Assembly (NCBI RefSeq): GCF_964186585.1
Contig: NZ_OZ075067.1
Location: 62,001-126,000 of the forward strand
From: Microbacterium sp. MM2322
Lineage (GTDB): Bacteria > Actinomycetota > Actinomycetes > Actinomycetales > Microbacteriaceae
Direction: 5' to 3'
Length of the DNA stretch: 64,000 nt
The notes under the pieces were generated by a model. It saw only the letters and a list, made by a program, of their open reading frames with translations. It had not been told where the DNA came from and did not search any database. Of this stretch, positions 16,219-25,826 are shown one piece after another; the stretch's first letter is position 1; the number at the start of each line of letters is the position of its first letter. A program made the translations under genes and the position numbers.

Positions 16219-17550
16219 GTGACAACTGCCGCTGTCGAAGCGAAGAATCTGTTCAAGGTCTTCGGACGAAATCCCGGCCAGGCGGTCAAGCGCCTGAAGG
16301 CCGGGGAATCCCGAGACCAGATCCGCGACTCCGGGACCGCCGCCGTCATCGATGCGAGCTTCCGCGTCGAACGGGGCGAGATCTTCGTGATCATGGGCCT
16401 GTCGGGATCGGGGAAGTCCACCATCATCCGCATGCTCAACGGGCTGCACGACGCGACCGGCGGTGAGGTCCTCGTCCACGGCGAGCCGATCACCGGCATC
16501 CCGGCCGCCAAGCTCCGCGGCATCCGTCGGGAGCGGATCGCCATGGTGTTCCAGCACTTCGCGCTGCTGCCGCACCGCACGGTGGCCGCGAACGTCGCCT
16601 ATCCGCTCGAGCTGCAGGGCGTCGGCAAGGCCGAGCGCCTCGCGAAGGCCGAGGAGATCCTCGGGCTCGTCGGCCTCGAGGGCTGGGGCGACAAGCTGCC
16701 CTCGGCGCTCTCGGGCGGCATGCAGCAGCGCGTCGGCATCGCCCGCGCGCTCGCCGCCGACACCGACATCCTCCTGATGGACGAGGCGTTCAGCGCACTC
16801 GACCCGCTCATCCGCCGCGAGATGCAGGAGCAGCTGCTCGAGCTCCAGCAGAAGCTGCAGAAGACGATCGTCTTCATCACGCACGACCTCAACGAGGCGA
16901 TGTTTCTCGGCGACCGGATCGCGGTCATGCGCGATGGCCGCATCGTGCAGATCGGCACTCCCGAGGACATCCTCACCGACCCGGCCAACGACTACGTCGA
17001 GCAGTTCGTGCAGGACGTCGACCGTGCCCGCGTTCTCACGGCAGCGAACGTCATGGAGCGGCCCAGCTCGGTGGCGGTGACGGATGCCGCCGGTCCCCGC
17101 ACCGCGCTCCGCACCATGCGGGATGCCCGGATGGCGGCGGTCTACGTGACCGACCGCAGCCGCAAGCTCCTCGGCATGATCAGCGACCGCGACGCGCTCA
17201 AGCTCGTCCGCCGCGGCTCGACGACGATCTCGTCGCTCATCCGTCCCGTCCCGCAGGCCGTGGGCCGCGACGACGTGCTCATCGACCTGTTCGTGCCGGC
17301 CGCCGAGTCGCCGCTGCCGCTCGCGGTGACGGATGCCGAGGGTCGCCTCGTCGGCGTCATCCCGCGCATCACGCTGCTCACCGCGCTCGGTCCGGCGACG
17401 ACCGAGACGACGGAGATCCCCGTCATCCTCGACCCCGTCCCGGGTGCCGAGATCGATGCCGCCCTCGCGAGCGAGGGCCATGCCGGTACCGACGGGCAGG
17501 CCGGTGGTGCGGGCGAAGGCCCTGCCGCCGAGAAGGAGGAGGTCCGCTGA
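16219..17550 (+). CDS. proV: Glycine betaine/proline ABC importer, ATP-binding protein (ProV)
   Basis: 443 residues from the GTG at 16219, with GAGGGA 5 nt upstream; an upstream in-frame ATG adds eight residues. Walker A GLSGSGKST, Q-loop VFQHFALLPH, signature LSGGMQQR, Walker B ILLMDEAF and the switch FITHDL are complete. The C-terminal third (about 275-415) carries paired CBS domains (MAAVYVTDRSRKLLGMISDR and LPLAVTDAEGRLVGVIPR), which in OpuA sense ionic strength. Its stop overlaps the proW start (TGATG). The transporter takes up compatible solutes under osmotic stress. Confidence 0.93.
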   Translation: MTTAAVEAKNLFKVFGRNPGQAVKRLKAGESRDQIRDSGTAAVIDASFRVERGEIFVIMGLSGSGKSTIIRMLNGLHDATGGEVLVHGEPITGIPAAKLRGIRRERIAMVFQHFALLPHRTVAANVAYPLELQGVGKAERLAKAEEILGLVGLEGWGDKLPSALSGGMQQRVGIARALAADTDILLMDEAFSALDPLIRREMQEQLLELQQKLQKTIVFITHDLNEAMFLGDRIAVMRDGRIVQIGTPEDILTDPANDYVEQFVQDVDRARVLTAANVMERPSSVAVTDAAGPRTALRTMRDARMAAVYVTDRSRKLLGMISDRDALKLVRRGSTTISSLIRPVPQAVGRDDVLIDLFVPAAESPLPLAVTDAEGRLVGVIPRITLLTALGPATTETTEIPVILDPVPGAEIDAALASEGHAGTDGQAGGAGEGPAAEKEEVR

Positions 17551-18509
17551 TGGGTGGTTTCCGTATTCCGATCGGCGAGTGGGCCGAAGCAGGCGTCGCC
17601 TGGATCCGTGACACCCTCGGCTGGCTGCTGTCGGGCGTCTCGACCGTGGTCGGGTGGTTCGTGGACACGCTCGCGAACGGTCTGCTGTCGCTTCCGATCG
17701 CCGCCGTGATCGTGATCTTCGCCGCGCTCGCCTGGCTGCTGCGCTCCTGGCGTTTCGCCATCGGCACCGTCATCGGCTTCGTCCTCATCTTGGGCGTCGG
17801 CCAGTGGGTGAACTCGATGCAGACGCTCGCGCTCGTCCTCGTGGCGGCCCTCATCGCCGTCGTCATCGCGGTGCCGCTCGGCATCGCTGCGGCCCGCAAC
17901 GACGCCTTCAGTGCCGTTCTACGTCCGGTGCTCGACCTCATGCAGAGCATGCCGGCGTTCGTGTACCTGATCCCCGCGATCGTGTTCTTCAGCATCGGCG
18001 TGGTCCCCGGCGTCGTCGCGACCGTCATCTTCGCGCTCCCCCCGGGCGTGCGGCTGACCGAGCTCGGCATCCGCGGCGTCGACAGCGAGACGGTCGAAGC
18101 CGGCCACGCGTTCGGTGCGACCCCGGCGCAGATCCTCCGCGGCGTGCAGCTGCCCCTCGCAATGCCGAGCATCATGGCGGGAATCAACCAGCTCATCATG
18201 CTGGCTCTGTCGATGGCGGTCATTGCCGGTATCGCCGGCGCCGACGGTCTCGGCAAGGAGATCGTCCAGGCCATGTCGACCGTCGACATCGCGAAGGGCG
18301 TCGAGGCCGGCCTGAGCGTCGTGATCCTCGCCGTCTACCTCGACCGCCTGACGGGCGCGCTTGGCGCCTTGAAGACGCAGCGCGGTTCGCTGCTCGGCGC
18401 CATCGCGCGTCGCCGCGGCCCGAAGGACGCACGCTCGACGGCTGCCGCCGCCCCGGCGTCGGCCGAGCAGGACGTCCCGACGGCCGAGCGCACGCCCGCC
18501 GGCGTCTGA
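17550..18509 (+). CDS. proW: Glycine betaine/proline ABC importer, permease (ProW)
   Basis: 319 residues. An N-terminal amphipathic stretch (about 1-45) is followed by membrane helices from about 50 to 270. The permease EAA loop is GVDSETVEAGHAFGATPAQI (about 172-191). The Lys/Ala-rich C-terminus is cytosolic. It starts at the A of the proV stop (TGATG) and is followed 53 nt later by the binding protein, so proVWX is one operon. Confidence 0.92.
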   Translation: MGGFRIPIGEWAEAGVAWIRDTLGWLLSGVSTVVGWFVDTLANGLLSLPIAAVIVIFAALAWLLRSWRFAIGTVIGFVLILGVGQWVNSMQTLALVLVAALIAVVIAVPLGIAAARNDAFSAVLRPVLDLMQSMPAFVYLIPAIVFFSIGVVPGVVATVIFALPPGVRLTELGIRGVDSETVEAGHAFGATPAQILRGVQLPLAMPSIMAGINQLIMLALSMAVIAGIAGADGLGKEIVQAMSTVDIAKGVEAGLSVVILAVYLDRLTGALGALKTQRGSLLGAIARRRGPKDARSTAAAAPASAEQDVPTAERTPAGV

Positions 18510-18562
18510 TCCACCTCTGACCCGCACCATACGGAACCAGTAATCACATACGGAAGGCACTC

Positions 18563-19495
18563 ATGAACAAGCGACACCTGACCAGCATCCTCGCGATCGG
18601 AGCCGCGGCATCCCTCGCTCTCAGCGGCTGCGCGACCGGCAACGACGTCGCCGCCGGCGGCTCGAACGGCGGCGGTTCGAACGGGGGCGGCGAGGGTGAC
18701 CTCGGCACGATCACCCTCGGTTACCTGCCCTCGTGGACCGACGGCCTCAGCACGGCGTACTTGCTCGAGGACCAGCTCGAGAAGATCGGCTACACCGTCG
18801 AGATGCAGGAGCTCACCGAGGCGGGACCGCTCTACGCCGGCCTCGCGCAGGGTGACGTCGACATCTACCCGTCGGCTTGGCCCGAGCTGACCCACAAGTC
18901 CTACATGGACCAGTACAAGGACAAGATCGAGGACCTCGGCGCCTACTACGAGGGCGCCAAGCTCACGATCGCCGTGCCCGACTACGTCGACATCGACTCG
19001 ATCGAGGATCTGAAGGCGAACGCCGATCGTTTCGGCGGCAAGATCTACGGCATCGAGCCGGGTGCCGGTCTGACGAAGCAGACGCAGGAATCGATGATCC
19101 CCGCGTACGGCCTCGACGACAGCTACCAGCTCGTCACCTCGTCGACCGCAGCGATGCTCACCGAGCTCGACAGCGCCGAGGCGGCGCAGCGCGACATCGT
19201 CGTGACCTCGTGGCGTCCGTTCTGGGCCAACGACAAGTACAAGCTGAAGGACCTCGAGGACCCGAAGGGCGCGATGGGCGAGGCTGAGGCCCTGCACTTC
19301 CTCGGCACCGCCGGGTTCGCGAAGGAGTACCCCGAGGCCGCCGAGCTCATCAAGGGCATCAAGCTCGACGACGAGCAGTACGCGAGCCTCGAGGACACCG
19401 TCGTCAACAAGTACGGCGAGGGCAAGTACCCCGAGGCCGTCGACGAGTGGCTGAAGGAGAACCCCGACGCCTACGACACGATCGTCACCGACTGA
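18563..19495 (+). CDS. proX: Glycine betaine-type substrate-binding lipoprotein (ProX/OpuAC)
   Basis: 310 residues. The lipobox ALSGC anchors it (Cys at about 22), followed by a Gly/Ser/Asn-rich linker and an OpuAC domain. Aromatic residues for a quaternary-ammonium cage are present in LGYLPSWTDGL, YPSAWPEL and VTSWRPFWAND. The gene has a GGAAGGCACTC ribosome site. It captures betaine-like solutes outside the membrane and hands them to ProW. Transcription probably ends at the hairpin 16 nt after the stop. Confidence 0.92.
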   Translation: MNKRHLTSILAIGAAASLALSGCATGNDVAAGGSNGGGSNGGGEGDLGTITLGYLPSWTDGLSTAYLLEDQLEKIGYTVEMQELTEAGPLYAGLAQGDVDIYPSAWPELTHKSYMDQYKDKIEDLGAYYEGAKLTIAVPDYVDIDSIEDLKANADRFGGKIYGIEPGAGLTKQTQESMIPAYGLDDSYQLVTSSTAAMLTELDSAEAAQRDIVVTSWRPFWANDKYKLKDLEDPKGAMGEAEALHFLGTAGFAKEYPEAAELIKGIKLDDEQYASLEDTVVNKYGEGKYPEAVDEWLKENPDAYDTIVTD

Positions 19496-19508
19496 TCGGT
19501 CGGCGATA

Positions 19509-20261
19509 TCACGGGGATCCGGCTTCGGCCGGGTCCCCGTTGTCGTTCGGCCGCTCGGTCAGCGGCTGCGCGACCTTCTTCTCGAGCACCTCGACCGCGT
19601 CGTCCGACAGCGCGATGAGCCCCTCGATCTCCTCCCGGACGCGCCGGTAGGCGAGCTGGCGTTCGGCGGGTGTCGCGGCGTCGTCGGTCGCGACGGCGAG
19701 CATGCGGGATGCCGTGGCGAGGCGCTTGCGCTCCGCGTCGGTCAGTCCCGAGTCCCGCACGCGACGGGCCTCGCGCTCGGCGAGGTCGAAGGCGACCTCG
19801 AAGTCGGTCACGGCGCGGCGGTACTCGGTGATCTGGTCGGCCGTCGGCTTCGACCCTGCGGCGGGCCGGGCGCGGTCGGCGACCGTCTTGGCGCGGAGGA
19901 AGGCCGCGGTGAGCGGGTCGCGGCCGTCGCTCATCGACGGGAAGGCGATCAGCTTCGCGACGTCGAGCTCGTAGTCGAGCCAGCGGTGGGTGACCTCGTC
20001 GTGGACGGCACGGAGGTCGTCGGCCTGATCGGTCAGCGACTGCACCGGGGTCTCGACCTCGGCTGCGGCGGCCGACCCGATGCCCCGCTTCACCGACGCG
20101 CGGGCGGCAGTGAGCTCGGCCTTCGCCTTGATGATCTCGAGGCGGTGCTTGTGGCGGCGCTTCGAGGCAGCGGCGAACGATCCGCTCGCCGCGGAGGCGA
20201 GCCCGAACAGCGGGAACACCAGCCACCAGTTGTTGCTCGCAAATGCCCAGAAGCCGTCCAC
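19509..20261 (-). CDS. Anchored coiled-coil protein of unknown function, paralogue A
   Basis: 250 residues. One N-terminal membrane segment (about 7-30, NNWWLVFPLFGLASAASG) is followed by a basic patch (SKRRHKHR) and a long, charged, mostly helical soluble part. It resembles the product of the next gene upstream: both share HD-V--RW-(D/E)YE-D-A, then AFP--SD-R-P-TA-FLR, then RPA---K-T--Q-T-YR-AV----AF--AE-EA-R in the same order. No family is recognised. Its last codons form the left arm of the hairpin that ends proX transcription. The gene starts 10 nt after its paralogue ends. Confidence 0.75.
   Translation of the reverse strand: MDGFWAFASNNWWLVFPLFGLASAASGSFAAASKRRHKHRLEIIKAKAELTAARASVKRGIGSAAAAEVETPVQSLTDQADDLRAVHDEVTHRWLDYELDVAKLIAFPSMSDGRDPLTAAFLRAKTVADRARPAAGSKPTADQITEYRRAVTDFEVAFDLAEREARRVRDSGLTDAERKRLATASRMLAVATDDAATPAERQLAYRRVREEIEGLIALSDDAVEVLEKKVAQPLTERPNDNGDPAEAGSP
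19511..19540. terminator. Hairpin between proX and the convergent gene
   Basis: A 13-bp stem with one G-T wobble around a TTCG loop: arms at 19511-19523 and 19528-19540. It starts 16 nt after the proX stop and lies inside the last codons of the convergent gene on the other strand. A UUCG tetraloop on a GC stem is very stable. No long T tract follows. Confidence 0.78.
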
Positions 20262-20271
20262 TCGCTACACC

Positions 20272-21132
20272 CTACGGCTGGTCGCGGTCGCGACCGTCGC
20301 GGCGGGAGCGGTAGGCATCGAGAGCGGATGCCGCACCTTCGGCCGCTTTCGTGATCCCGTCGACCGACCGGGCGATGGCTTCGGAGGCGACGATCGTCCA
20401 GCGCGGGGCGCCGGGGCCGTCTGTCGGAGCATCCTCGGGCCGGTGGCCGGCCAAGCGCCAGGCCTCCTGCTCCGCGGCGGCGAACGCCCGACCTGCAGCG
20501 TCGACGGCCGCCCGGTAGGTCGTGAACTGCTCGGGGGTGAGCTTCGCCGTGGGGGATGCCGGGCGATGCTCGCGGGCGATGCCCTCGAGGCGCAGGAACT
20601 CGGCCGTCGCGGGGACGCGCACGTCGCTGAGCGCGGGGAAGGCGAGGCGGCGGGCGGCATCCGTCTCGTACTCCATCCAGCGCGCCGCGACCGCGTCGTG
20701 CGCGGCCATGAGGCGAGCGAGGGGGAGGTGCTTCGGGTCGGTGCCGCGGGCGGGGACGGCGGCGCGCTCGGCGCCGACGCGGGCGCGGGCGACGCGGATG
20801 CTCGCCGTCGCGGCGGCCTTGGCGCGCTGCGCGGCCTCGAGCGCTCGCCGCGCGGTGCGGACGTCGTCGGGCCGGGCGCGGCCGACAGCGCGCTCGGCTT
20901 CGGCGCGGGTGAGTTCTGCCTGCGCGACGCGAGCCGCGGCGCGGGCGCCGATCGCGTCGGCCCGGGCCTGCTGCAGCTCGTGCTGCGCGGCCGCGAGCCC
21001 GAGGCGCCGCGCGCGGGTCGTGCGTCCACGGCGGACGCCGACGACGCCGGCCGCTCCGGCGCCGACCGCGGCGGGGGCGACCCACCAGAACTCCGCCAGG
21101 GCGGCTCCGATCCCCACGATCCAGAGCTGCAT
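20272..21132 (-). CDS. Anchored coiled-coil protein of unknown function, paralogue B
   Basis: 286 residues. An N-terminal membrane segment (about 3-33) is followed by a basic cluster (RRGRTTRARR) and a long Ala/Arg/Glu helix (about 45-125) that looks like a coiled coil. It then carries the block shared with its downstream neighbour: HDAVAARWMEYETDAARRLA, then FPALSDVRVPATAEFLR, then KLTPEQFTTYRAAV. The two genes look like a tandem duplication that has diverged, mainly in the helical spacer. Probably cotranscribed (10-nt gap). Function unknown. Confidence 0.75.
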   Translation of the reverse strand: MQLWIVGIGAALAEFWWVAPAAVGAGAAGVVGVRRGRTTRARRLGLAAAQHELQQARADAIGARAAARVAQAELTRAEAERAVGRARPDDVRTARRALEAAQRAKAAATASIRVARARVGAERAAVPARGTDPKHLPLARLMAAHDAVAARWMEYETDAARRLAFPALSDVRVPATAEFLRLEGIAREHRPASPTAKLTPEQFTTYRAAVDAAGRAFAAAEQEAWRLAGHRPEDAPTDGPGAPRWTIVASEAIARSVDGITKAAEGAASALDAYRSRRDGRDRDQP

Positions 21133-21234
21133 GTCGCCATGCTATCCGCGGCTGGTGGCGGCGTTCCCAGGTGGTGCGCGATCCGTACGCCCGCCGTTCA
21201 CCGAAGAGACGCTTCGGCGTGCGATGTTCACGGC

Positions 21235-21516
21235 ATGGGGACCGAAGAACGAACCTGGGCCGACTCGCCGGTGTGGTGGATGGTGGCAGGCGTCGCGTGC
21301 CTGGTCGGTGCGCTGGCGGCAGTGTGGTTCGCCGCCGCCTACGGCGTCGAGACGATGATGTGGGATACCTCGCACGGCACCTGGGCGTACGTCGCTCGGC
21401 CGTTGTCGGACGTCGTCACCGTCCTCGGCTTCGCGCTGGCGGCGATCCTCGTGGCGCTCGGAGCCGCGGTCATGGTGCAGGCGCTCCGCCGCAGGTCGGA
21501 CGCCGTGCTCGCCTGA
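21235..21516 (+). CDS. Small membrane protein
   Basis: 93 residues with two membrane helices (about 13-33 and 60-82), a short external loop rich in Trp and His (MMWDTSHGTWAYVARP) and a basic tail (RRRSDAVLA). No family recognised. The ATG lies in the middle of a long open frame that is antisense to paralogue B; coding starts here because the hydrophobic pattern begins here and the gene clears the divergent start at 21132. Confidence 0.6.
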   Translation: MGTEERTWADSPVWWMVAGVACLVGALAAVWFAAAYGVETMMWDTSHGTWAYVARPLSDVVTVLGFALAAILVALGAAVMVQALRRRSDAVLA

Positions 21517-21550
21517 CCCGATGTCGAGCGTGATCGCTACGCTCGGGGCC

Positions 21551-21949
21551 ATGGGCACATGGAGCGAAGAACCGTTCGGCAACGACACCGCCGCGGACTG
21601 GGCGTGGGAACTCGACGAGGCCGACTCGTGGGCGTTCATCACCGACGTCCTCCAGGGCTACGCGGCGGGTGATGAGGAAGGTCAGGACCTCGACGCGATC
21701 GCCGTCGCCGCGGCCGCCGTGGTCGCGCACGGAGCCGGGTTGGCGCTGTCCGAGGAGGACGACACCGAGTCCGTGGAGGGGTTCCTCGCGCGCGTGGGCG
21801 CACCCCCGGCATCCGTCGTCGCCCTGGCGCGCACCGCGCTCGACAAGGTCGGCGGGGACTCCGAGCTCGCCGAACTCTGGGAGGAGAGCGGCGAGATCGA
21901 CGAGTGGCGGGCGACCCTCACGCGGCTGCGCGAGGCGCTCCCCGCCTGA
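21551..21949 (+). CDS. DUF4259 protein
   Basis: 132 residues starting MGTWSEEPFGNDTAADWAWEL, the characteristic start of DUF4259 proteins. The rest is helical and acidic (GEIDEWRATLTRLREAL at the end). Function of the family is unknown. TACGCT at 21538-21543 ends 7 nt before the ATG with no ribosome site, a leaderless-type start; an in-frame ATG ten codons earlier is less likely because the conserved family motif begins at MGTW. It is convergent with the DUF2071 gene. Confidence 0.8.
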   Translation: MGTWSEEPFGNDTAADWAWELDEADSWAFITDVLQGYAAGDEEGQDLDAIAVAAAAVVAHGAGLALSEEDDTESVEGFLARVGAPPASVVALARTALDKVGGDSELAELWEESGEIDEWRATLTRLREALPA

Positions 21950-21955
21950 TCTGCG

Positions 21956-22687
21956 TCAGCGGACCCGCTGGGCGGCTGAGAAGCGCGTGATGACGCCGGG
22001 ATGCCGCGCGGGCATCGCGAGCACCGAGTCCGGCGCGCGGTCGGCGAGACCGCGGAAGCCGGCGTCCGCCAACAGGCCGTCGTCGAGACGCTCGACGTCG
22101 GCGCTCACCAGGGGCCACGGCTCGTGTTCGTTCGCGGCCCAGATCGTGCGGCCCAGGTGCCGCTCGTGGAAGCCCCACCGCGCCGTGAGGAACCGGCTCA
22201 GCGGATCGTCGACGATCTCGGTTCCGGGGACGACCCGGATGCGGGTGCGCACCCGTTCGCCGAAGCCGGGATGCCGCCGCGACGCGTAGTCGAGCGCGTC
22301 ACCGTCCGTGCGCGCCGCGGCCTTCGCCCAGCGGTACGGCAGGCCGAAGACGGCACGGGCGCCGAGGACCGGCAGCAGGTGTTCGGCCTCGAGCGTCTGG
22401 AAGACGACGCCGCGGCGGCCGTCGGCATCCTTCGCGTAGGTGCGGACGTTGATCTCGACGAACCGACCCACGAACGGGACCGGTGCCAGCGGGAGGAAGC
22501 GGAACTCGCTCAGCACGAACGGGATGAGGCCCACCCACGCCGAGCCGTCGAACACGTCGGGCTCGGTTCCCGGCGGCAAGAGCGGCGCGACCTGCGACGG
22601 GTCGACCCGCCAGTGGAGGAAGCACGCTCCGCTCCAGCGCTGCTGCAGCACCGCGCGACCCAGCAGGGCAGGCGCGGTGGCATCCAT
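21956..22687 (-). CDS. YqjF-like DUF2071 protein
   Basis: 243 residues. The opening LQQRWSGACFLHWRVDPSQV then LLPPGTEPDVFDGSAWVGLI is typical of DUF2071 (YqjF), a cytosolic family of unknown function related to acetoacetate decarboxylase-like folds. VGRFVEINVRTYAKDADGRR and the later VETL-type core are also present. It is read in the same direction as purL and the small membrane protein upstream (8-nt gap), so it may share their transcript. Confidence 0.83.
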   Translation of the reverse strand: MDATAPALLGRAVLQQRWSGACFLHWRVDPSQVAPLLPPGTEPDVFDGSAWVGLIPFVLSEFRFLPLAPVPFVGRFVEINVRTYAKDADGRRGVVFQTLEAEHLLPVLGARAVFGLPYRWAKAAARTDGDALDYASRRHPGFGERVRTRIRVVPGTEIVDDPLSRFLTARWGFHERHLGRTIWAANEHEPWPLVSADVERLDDGLLADAGFRGLADRAPDSVLAMPARHPGVITRFSAAQRVR

Positions 22688-22695
22688 GACCGGGG

Positions 22696-22830
22696 TCAGC
22701 CGAAGAGCAGCGTCAGGACGGTCGCGCCACCACCGACGAGCACCATGGCGACGATGACGGTCCAGGCGACGACCTTGGTGCGGGCGCGCTTGCGTCCGGC
22801 GAAATCTGCGTACTCCGGGTCATCGCTCAC
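22696..22830 (-). CDS. Small single-pass membrane protein coupled to purL
   Basis: 44 residues from a GTG that overlaps the purL stop (GTGA). A charged N-terminus ([19 protein letters not shown]) precedes one membrane helix (about 20-43). The overlap, the positive residues before the helix and the clean boundary with the next gene support a real gene although it is very short. No known function. Coupling to purL may be incidental. Confidence 0.62.
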   Translation of the reverse strand: MSDDPEYADFAGRKRARTKVVAWTVIVAMVLVGGGATVLTLLFG

Positions 22831-25160
22831 GCGGTGACCTCGTCGACGATCGCACCGAAGGCGGCGGGAAGCGTGGCCTTCGAGGTCTGACGCAGCTCGG
22901 GGACGGGGACGGTGAAGACGCCCTGCACCTCGAGCGCGGCGACCTCGCCCTCGGCGGCGGAGTCCGTCACGCCGATGCGGAGCACGGGGTAGCCGCGGCC
23001 CTCGCACAGACCGCGGAACTTCACGTCCTCCTCGCGGGGCACCGACACGATGACGCGGCCGGTCGACTCGCTGAAGAGGGCGGTCGCGGCATCCACACCG
23101 TCGCGCTCCATGATCTCGCGGAGCCACACGCGGGCCCCGACGCCGAAACGCATCGTCGCCTCAGCGAGGGCCTGACCGAGGCCGCCGGCCGACAGGTCGT
23201 GCGCGCTCGAGACCAGCATCTCGTCGCGCGCCGCCTGCAGCAGGCCCGCGAGGGTCTTCTCACCGGCGAGGTCGACCTTCGGCGGGCGACCGCCGAGGTG
23301 GTCGTGCACGGTGTCGGCCCAGGCCGAGCCGTCGAGTTCGGTCGAGGTGGTGCCGAGGAGGTAGATGTTCTCGCCGGCATCCTGCCACCCGCTCGGGATG
23401 CGGCGGGACACGTCGTCCATGATGCCGAGCACGCCGACCACCGGGGTCGGGAAGATCGGCTGGTCGCCGGTCTGATTGTAGAAGCTGACGTTGCCGCCGG
23501 TGACGGGGACGCCGAGTTCGAAGCAGGCGTCGGCGAGGCCGTCGACGGTCTGGCCGAACTGCCACATGACCTCGGGGTTCTCGGGGCTGCCGAAGTTCAG
23601 GCAGTCGGTGACGGCCGTCGGCTCGGCACCCGTGACGGCGACGTTGCGGTACGCCTCGGCGAGGGCGAGCTGTGCACCCGCGTACGGGTCGAGCTGGCAG
23701 TAGCGGCCGTTGCAGTCGGTCGCGATCGCGAAGCCGAGACCCGACTCCTCGTCGACGCGGATCATGCCGGCGTCGTCGGGGAAACTCAGAGCCGTGTTGC
23801 CCATGACGTAGTAGTCGTACTGGTTGGTGACCCAGGACGTGTCGGCCAGGTTCGGGCTGCCGAGCAGCTGCAGGAACTGCTCGCGCAGCACCTCGGGGTC
23901 GTCGCTGCGCTCGAGGGACGCGGCCGAGTTCTCGCGGAGGGCGTCGATCCAGGTCGGGTAGGCGACGGGACGTTCGTAGACGGGGCCGTCGACCGCGACG
24001 GTCGACGGGTCGACGTCGACGATCTGCTCGCCGTGCCAGAAGATCTGCAGGCGGCCGTCGCCGGTGACCTCGCCGAGGACGCTCGTCTCGACATCCCACT
24101 TCTCGACGACCGCGAGGAACGCGTCGAGCTTCTCGGGAGCGACGATCGCCATCATGCGCTCCTGGCTCTCGCTCATGAGGATCTCCTCGGGCGTGAGCGA
24201 CGGGTCGCGCAGCAGCACCTTCTCGAGGTCGACCTTCATGCCCGAGCCGCCGTTGGCCGCCAGCTCGCTCGTCGCGCACGAGATGCCTGCGGCGCCGAGA
24301 TCCTGGATCGCTTCGACGAGCTCGCCCTGGTACAGCTCGAGGCAGCACTCGATGAGCACCTTCTCGGCGAACGGGTCGCCGACCTGCACGGCGGGACGCT
24401 TGGTGGGGCCGCCGTCGGCGAAGGTGTCGGATGCCAGGATCGACGCGCCGCCGATGCCGTCGCCGCCCGTCCGGGCACCGAAGAGGACGACCTTGTTGCC
24501 GGCGCCGGTGGCGTTGGCGAGCTTGATGTCTTCGTGGCGGAGGACGCCGACCGCGAGAGCGTTGACGAGCGGGTTGCCCTGGTAGACCTTGTCGAAGACG
24601 GTCTCGCCACCGATGTTCGGGAGGCCCAGGCAGTTCGCGTAGAAGCTGATGCCGCTGACGACGCCGTGCACGACGCGGGCGGTGTCGGGGTCGTCGATGT
24701 CGCCGAAGCGCAGCTGGTCCATGACCGCGACGGGGCGCGCGCCCATCGAGATGATGTCGCGGACGATGCCGCCGACGCCGGTCGCGGCACCCTGGAACGG
24801 CTCGATGTAGCTGGGGTGGTTGTGGGACTCGACCTTGAAGGTGACGGCCCAGCCCTCACCCACGTCGACGACGCCGGCGTTCTGGCCCATGCCGACCATG
24901 AGCCGTTCCTTCATCTCGTCCGAGACCTTGTCGCCGAAGCGGCGAAGGTAGATCTTCGAGGACTTGTAGGAGCAGTGCTCGCTCCACATGACGGAGTACA
25001 TCGCCAGCTCGCCCGAGGTGGGGCGACGGCCGAGGATCTCGCGGATCTTGTCGTACTCGTCGGGCTTGAGGCCGAGGGCGCCGTAAGGCTGTTCCCGCTC
25101 CGGCGTGGCGATGGCGTTCTCGACGGTGTCTGCGATCGAGGGGCTGACTGGGGTGCTCAC
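22827..25160 (-). CDS. purL: Phosphoribosylformylglycinamidine synthase, large subunit (PurL)
   Basis: Fourth step of purine synthesis: ATP-dependent conversion of FGAR to FGAM with ammonia from PurQ. 777 residues, the small PurL type that needs PurS and PurQ, both encoded at 48.1-49.1 kb. Motifs include [36 protein letters not shown] (ATP/FGAR site) and [19 protein letters not shown]. The GTG at 25160 is preferred because TTGGAG sits 9 nt before it; a TTG five codons earlier overlaps that same ribosome site. Confidence 0.96.
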   Translation of the reverse strand: MSTPVSPSIADTVENAIATPEREQPYGALGLKPDEYDKIREILGRRPTSGELAMYSVMWSEHCSYKSSKIYLRRFGDKVSDEMKERLMVGMGQNAGVVDVGEGWAVTFKVESHNHPSYIEPFQGAATGVGGIVRDIISMGARPVAVMDQLRFGDIDDPDTARVVHGVVSGISFYANCLGLPNIGGETVFDKVYQGNPLVNALAVGVLRHEDIKLANATGAGNKVVLFGARTGGDGIGGASILASDTFADGGPTKRPAVQVGDPFAEKVLIECCLELYQGELVEAIQDLGAAGISCATSELAANGGSGMKVDLEKVLLRDPSLTPEEILMSESQERMMAIVAPEKLDAFLAVVEKWDVETSVLGEVTGDGRLQIFWHGEQIVDVDPSTVAVDGPVYERPVAYPTWIDALRENSAASLERSDDPEVLREQFLQLLGSPNLADTSWVTNQYDYYVMGNTALSFPDDAGMIRVDEESGLGFAIATDCNGRYCQLDPYAGAQLALAEAYRNVAVTGAEPTAVTDCLNFGSPENPEVMWQFGQTVDGLADACFELGVPVTGGNVSFYNQTGDQPIFPTPVVGVLGIMDDVSRRIPSGWQDAGENIYLLGTTSTELDGSAWADTVHDHLGGRPPKVDLAGEKTLAGLLQAARDEMLVSSAHDLSAGGLGQALAEATMRFGVGARVWLREIMERDGVDAATALFSESTGRVIVSVPREEDVKFRGLCEGRGYPVLRIGVTDSAAEGEVAALEVQGVFTVPVPELRQTSKATLPAAFGAIVDEVTA

Positions 25161-25298
25161 GCGGCTGGGCTCCAAGACTCGGGATGCCGGGGGACGTACT
25201 CATCCTATCGGCGGGGCGCGGGCATCCCGTCGTCGTCCGTCTCTGCCGTTCCGCTACTCTGAGCGCGTCTCTGTCACTTTTCTGGTCCGGGGGGATCC

Positions 25299-25820
25299 AT
25301 GTTCGTTCGTCGTACCGGCGCTGTCGTCGCTCTCGCTCTGGCTGCCGTGATGCTGTCGGGCTGCGCGACGTCTCTCACCACATTGCTCGGCGGTGCTGGC
25401 CGCGATGAAGAGGGGCAGATCGAGTCGGGCGGCGATCTCGACGTGTTCACGATCAAGGTGGGCGACTGCTTCTTCGACGACGCTCTCGCCGGTGTGACCG
25501 GTGACGAACAGAGCGAGACGAGCACGGTGCGCGCGGTTCCGTGCGACGAGAAGCACATGTTCGAGGCGTACCACGACTTCACGCTCCCCGAGGGCGAGTT
25601 CCCGGGCGCCGATGTGCTCGACGAGAAGGCGCTCACCGAGTGCGGAACGGCGTTCGATGAGTACATCGGGGTGCCGTACGAGGATTCGATCTACGAGTAC
25701 TCGTATTACACGCCCTCTCCCGAGACATGGGAGTACAACGACGACCGTCTCGTGTCGTGCGTCCTGAGCGACCCGGAGGGCGAGACGCTGACCGGGTCGC
25801 TCAAGGGCATCGGGAAGTAG
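25299..25820 (+). CDS. Septum-formation-domain lipoprotein
   Basis: 173 residues. Signal peptide with lipobox VMLSGC (Cys at about 22). The pattern KVGDCFFDD, then VRAVPCDEKHMFEAYHDFTL, then FPGADVLDEKALTECGTAFDEYIG, is the actinobacterial Septum_form domain, with four conserved Cys likely forming two disulphides. Such proteins are placed at the envelope, but a direct role in division is not established. Promoter-like TACTCT at about 25254 and a G-rich ribosome site precede the ATG; divergent from purL. Confidence 0.85.
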   Translation: MFVRRTGAVVALALAAVMLSGCATSLTTLLGGAGRDEEGQIESGGDLDVFTIKVGDCFFDDALAGVTGDEQSETSTVRAVPCDEKHMFEAYHDFTLPEGEFPGADVLDEKALTECGTAFDEYIGVPYEDSIYEYSYYTPSPETWEYNDDRLVSCVLSDPEGETLTGSLKGIGK

Positions 25821-25826
25821 CCGGGG

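Noticed and set aside
23199..25262. Open frame of nearly 690 codons antisense to purL
   Set aside because: High GC removes stop codons from antisense frames. The translation is low-complexity (Val/Asp/Arg/Gly) with no domain, and purL on the other strand has every family motif.
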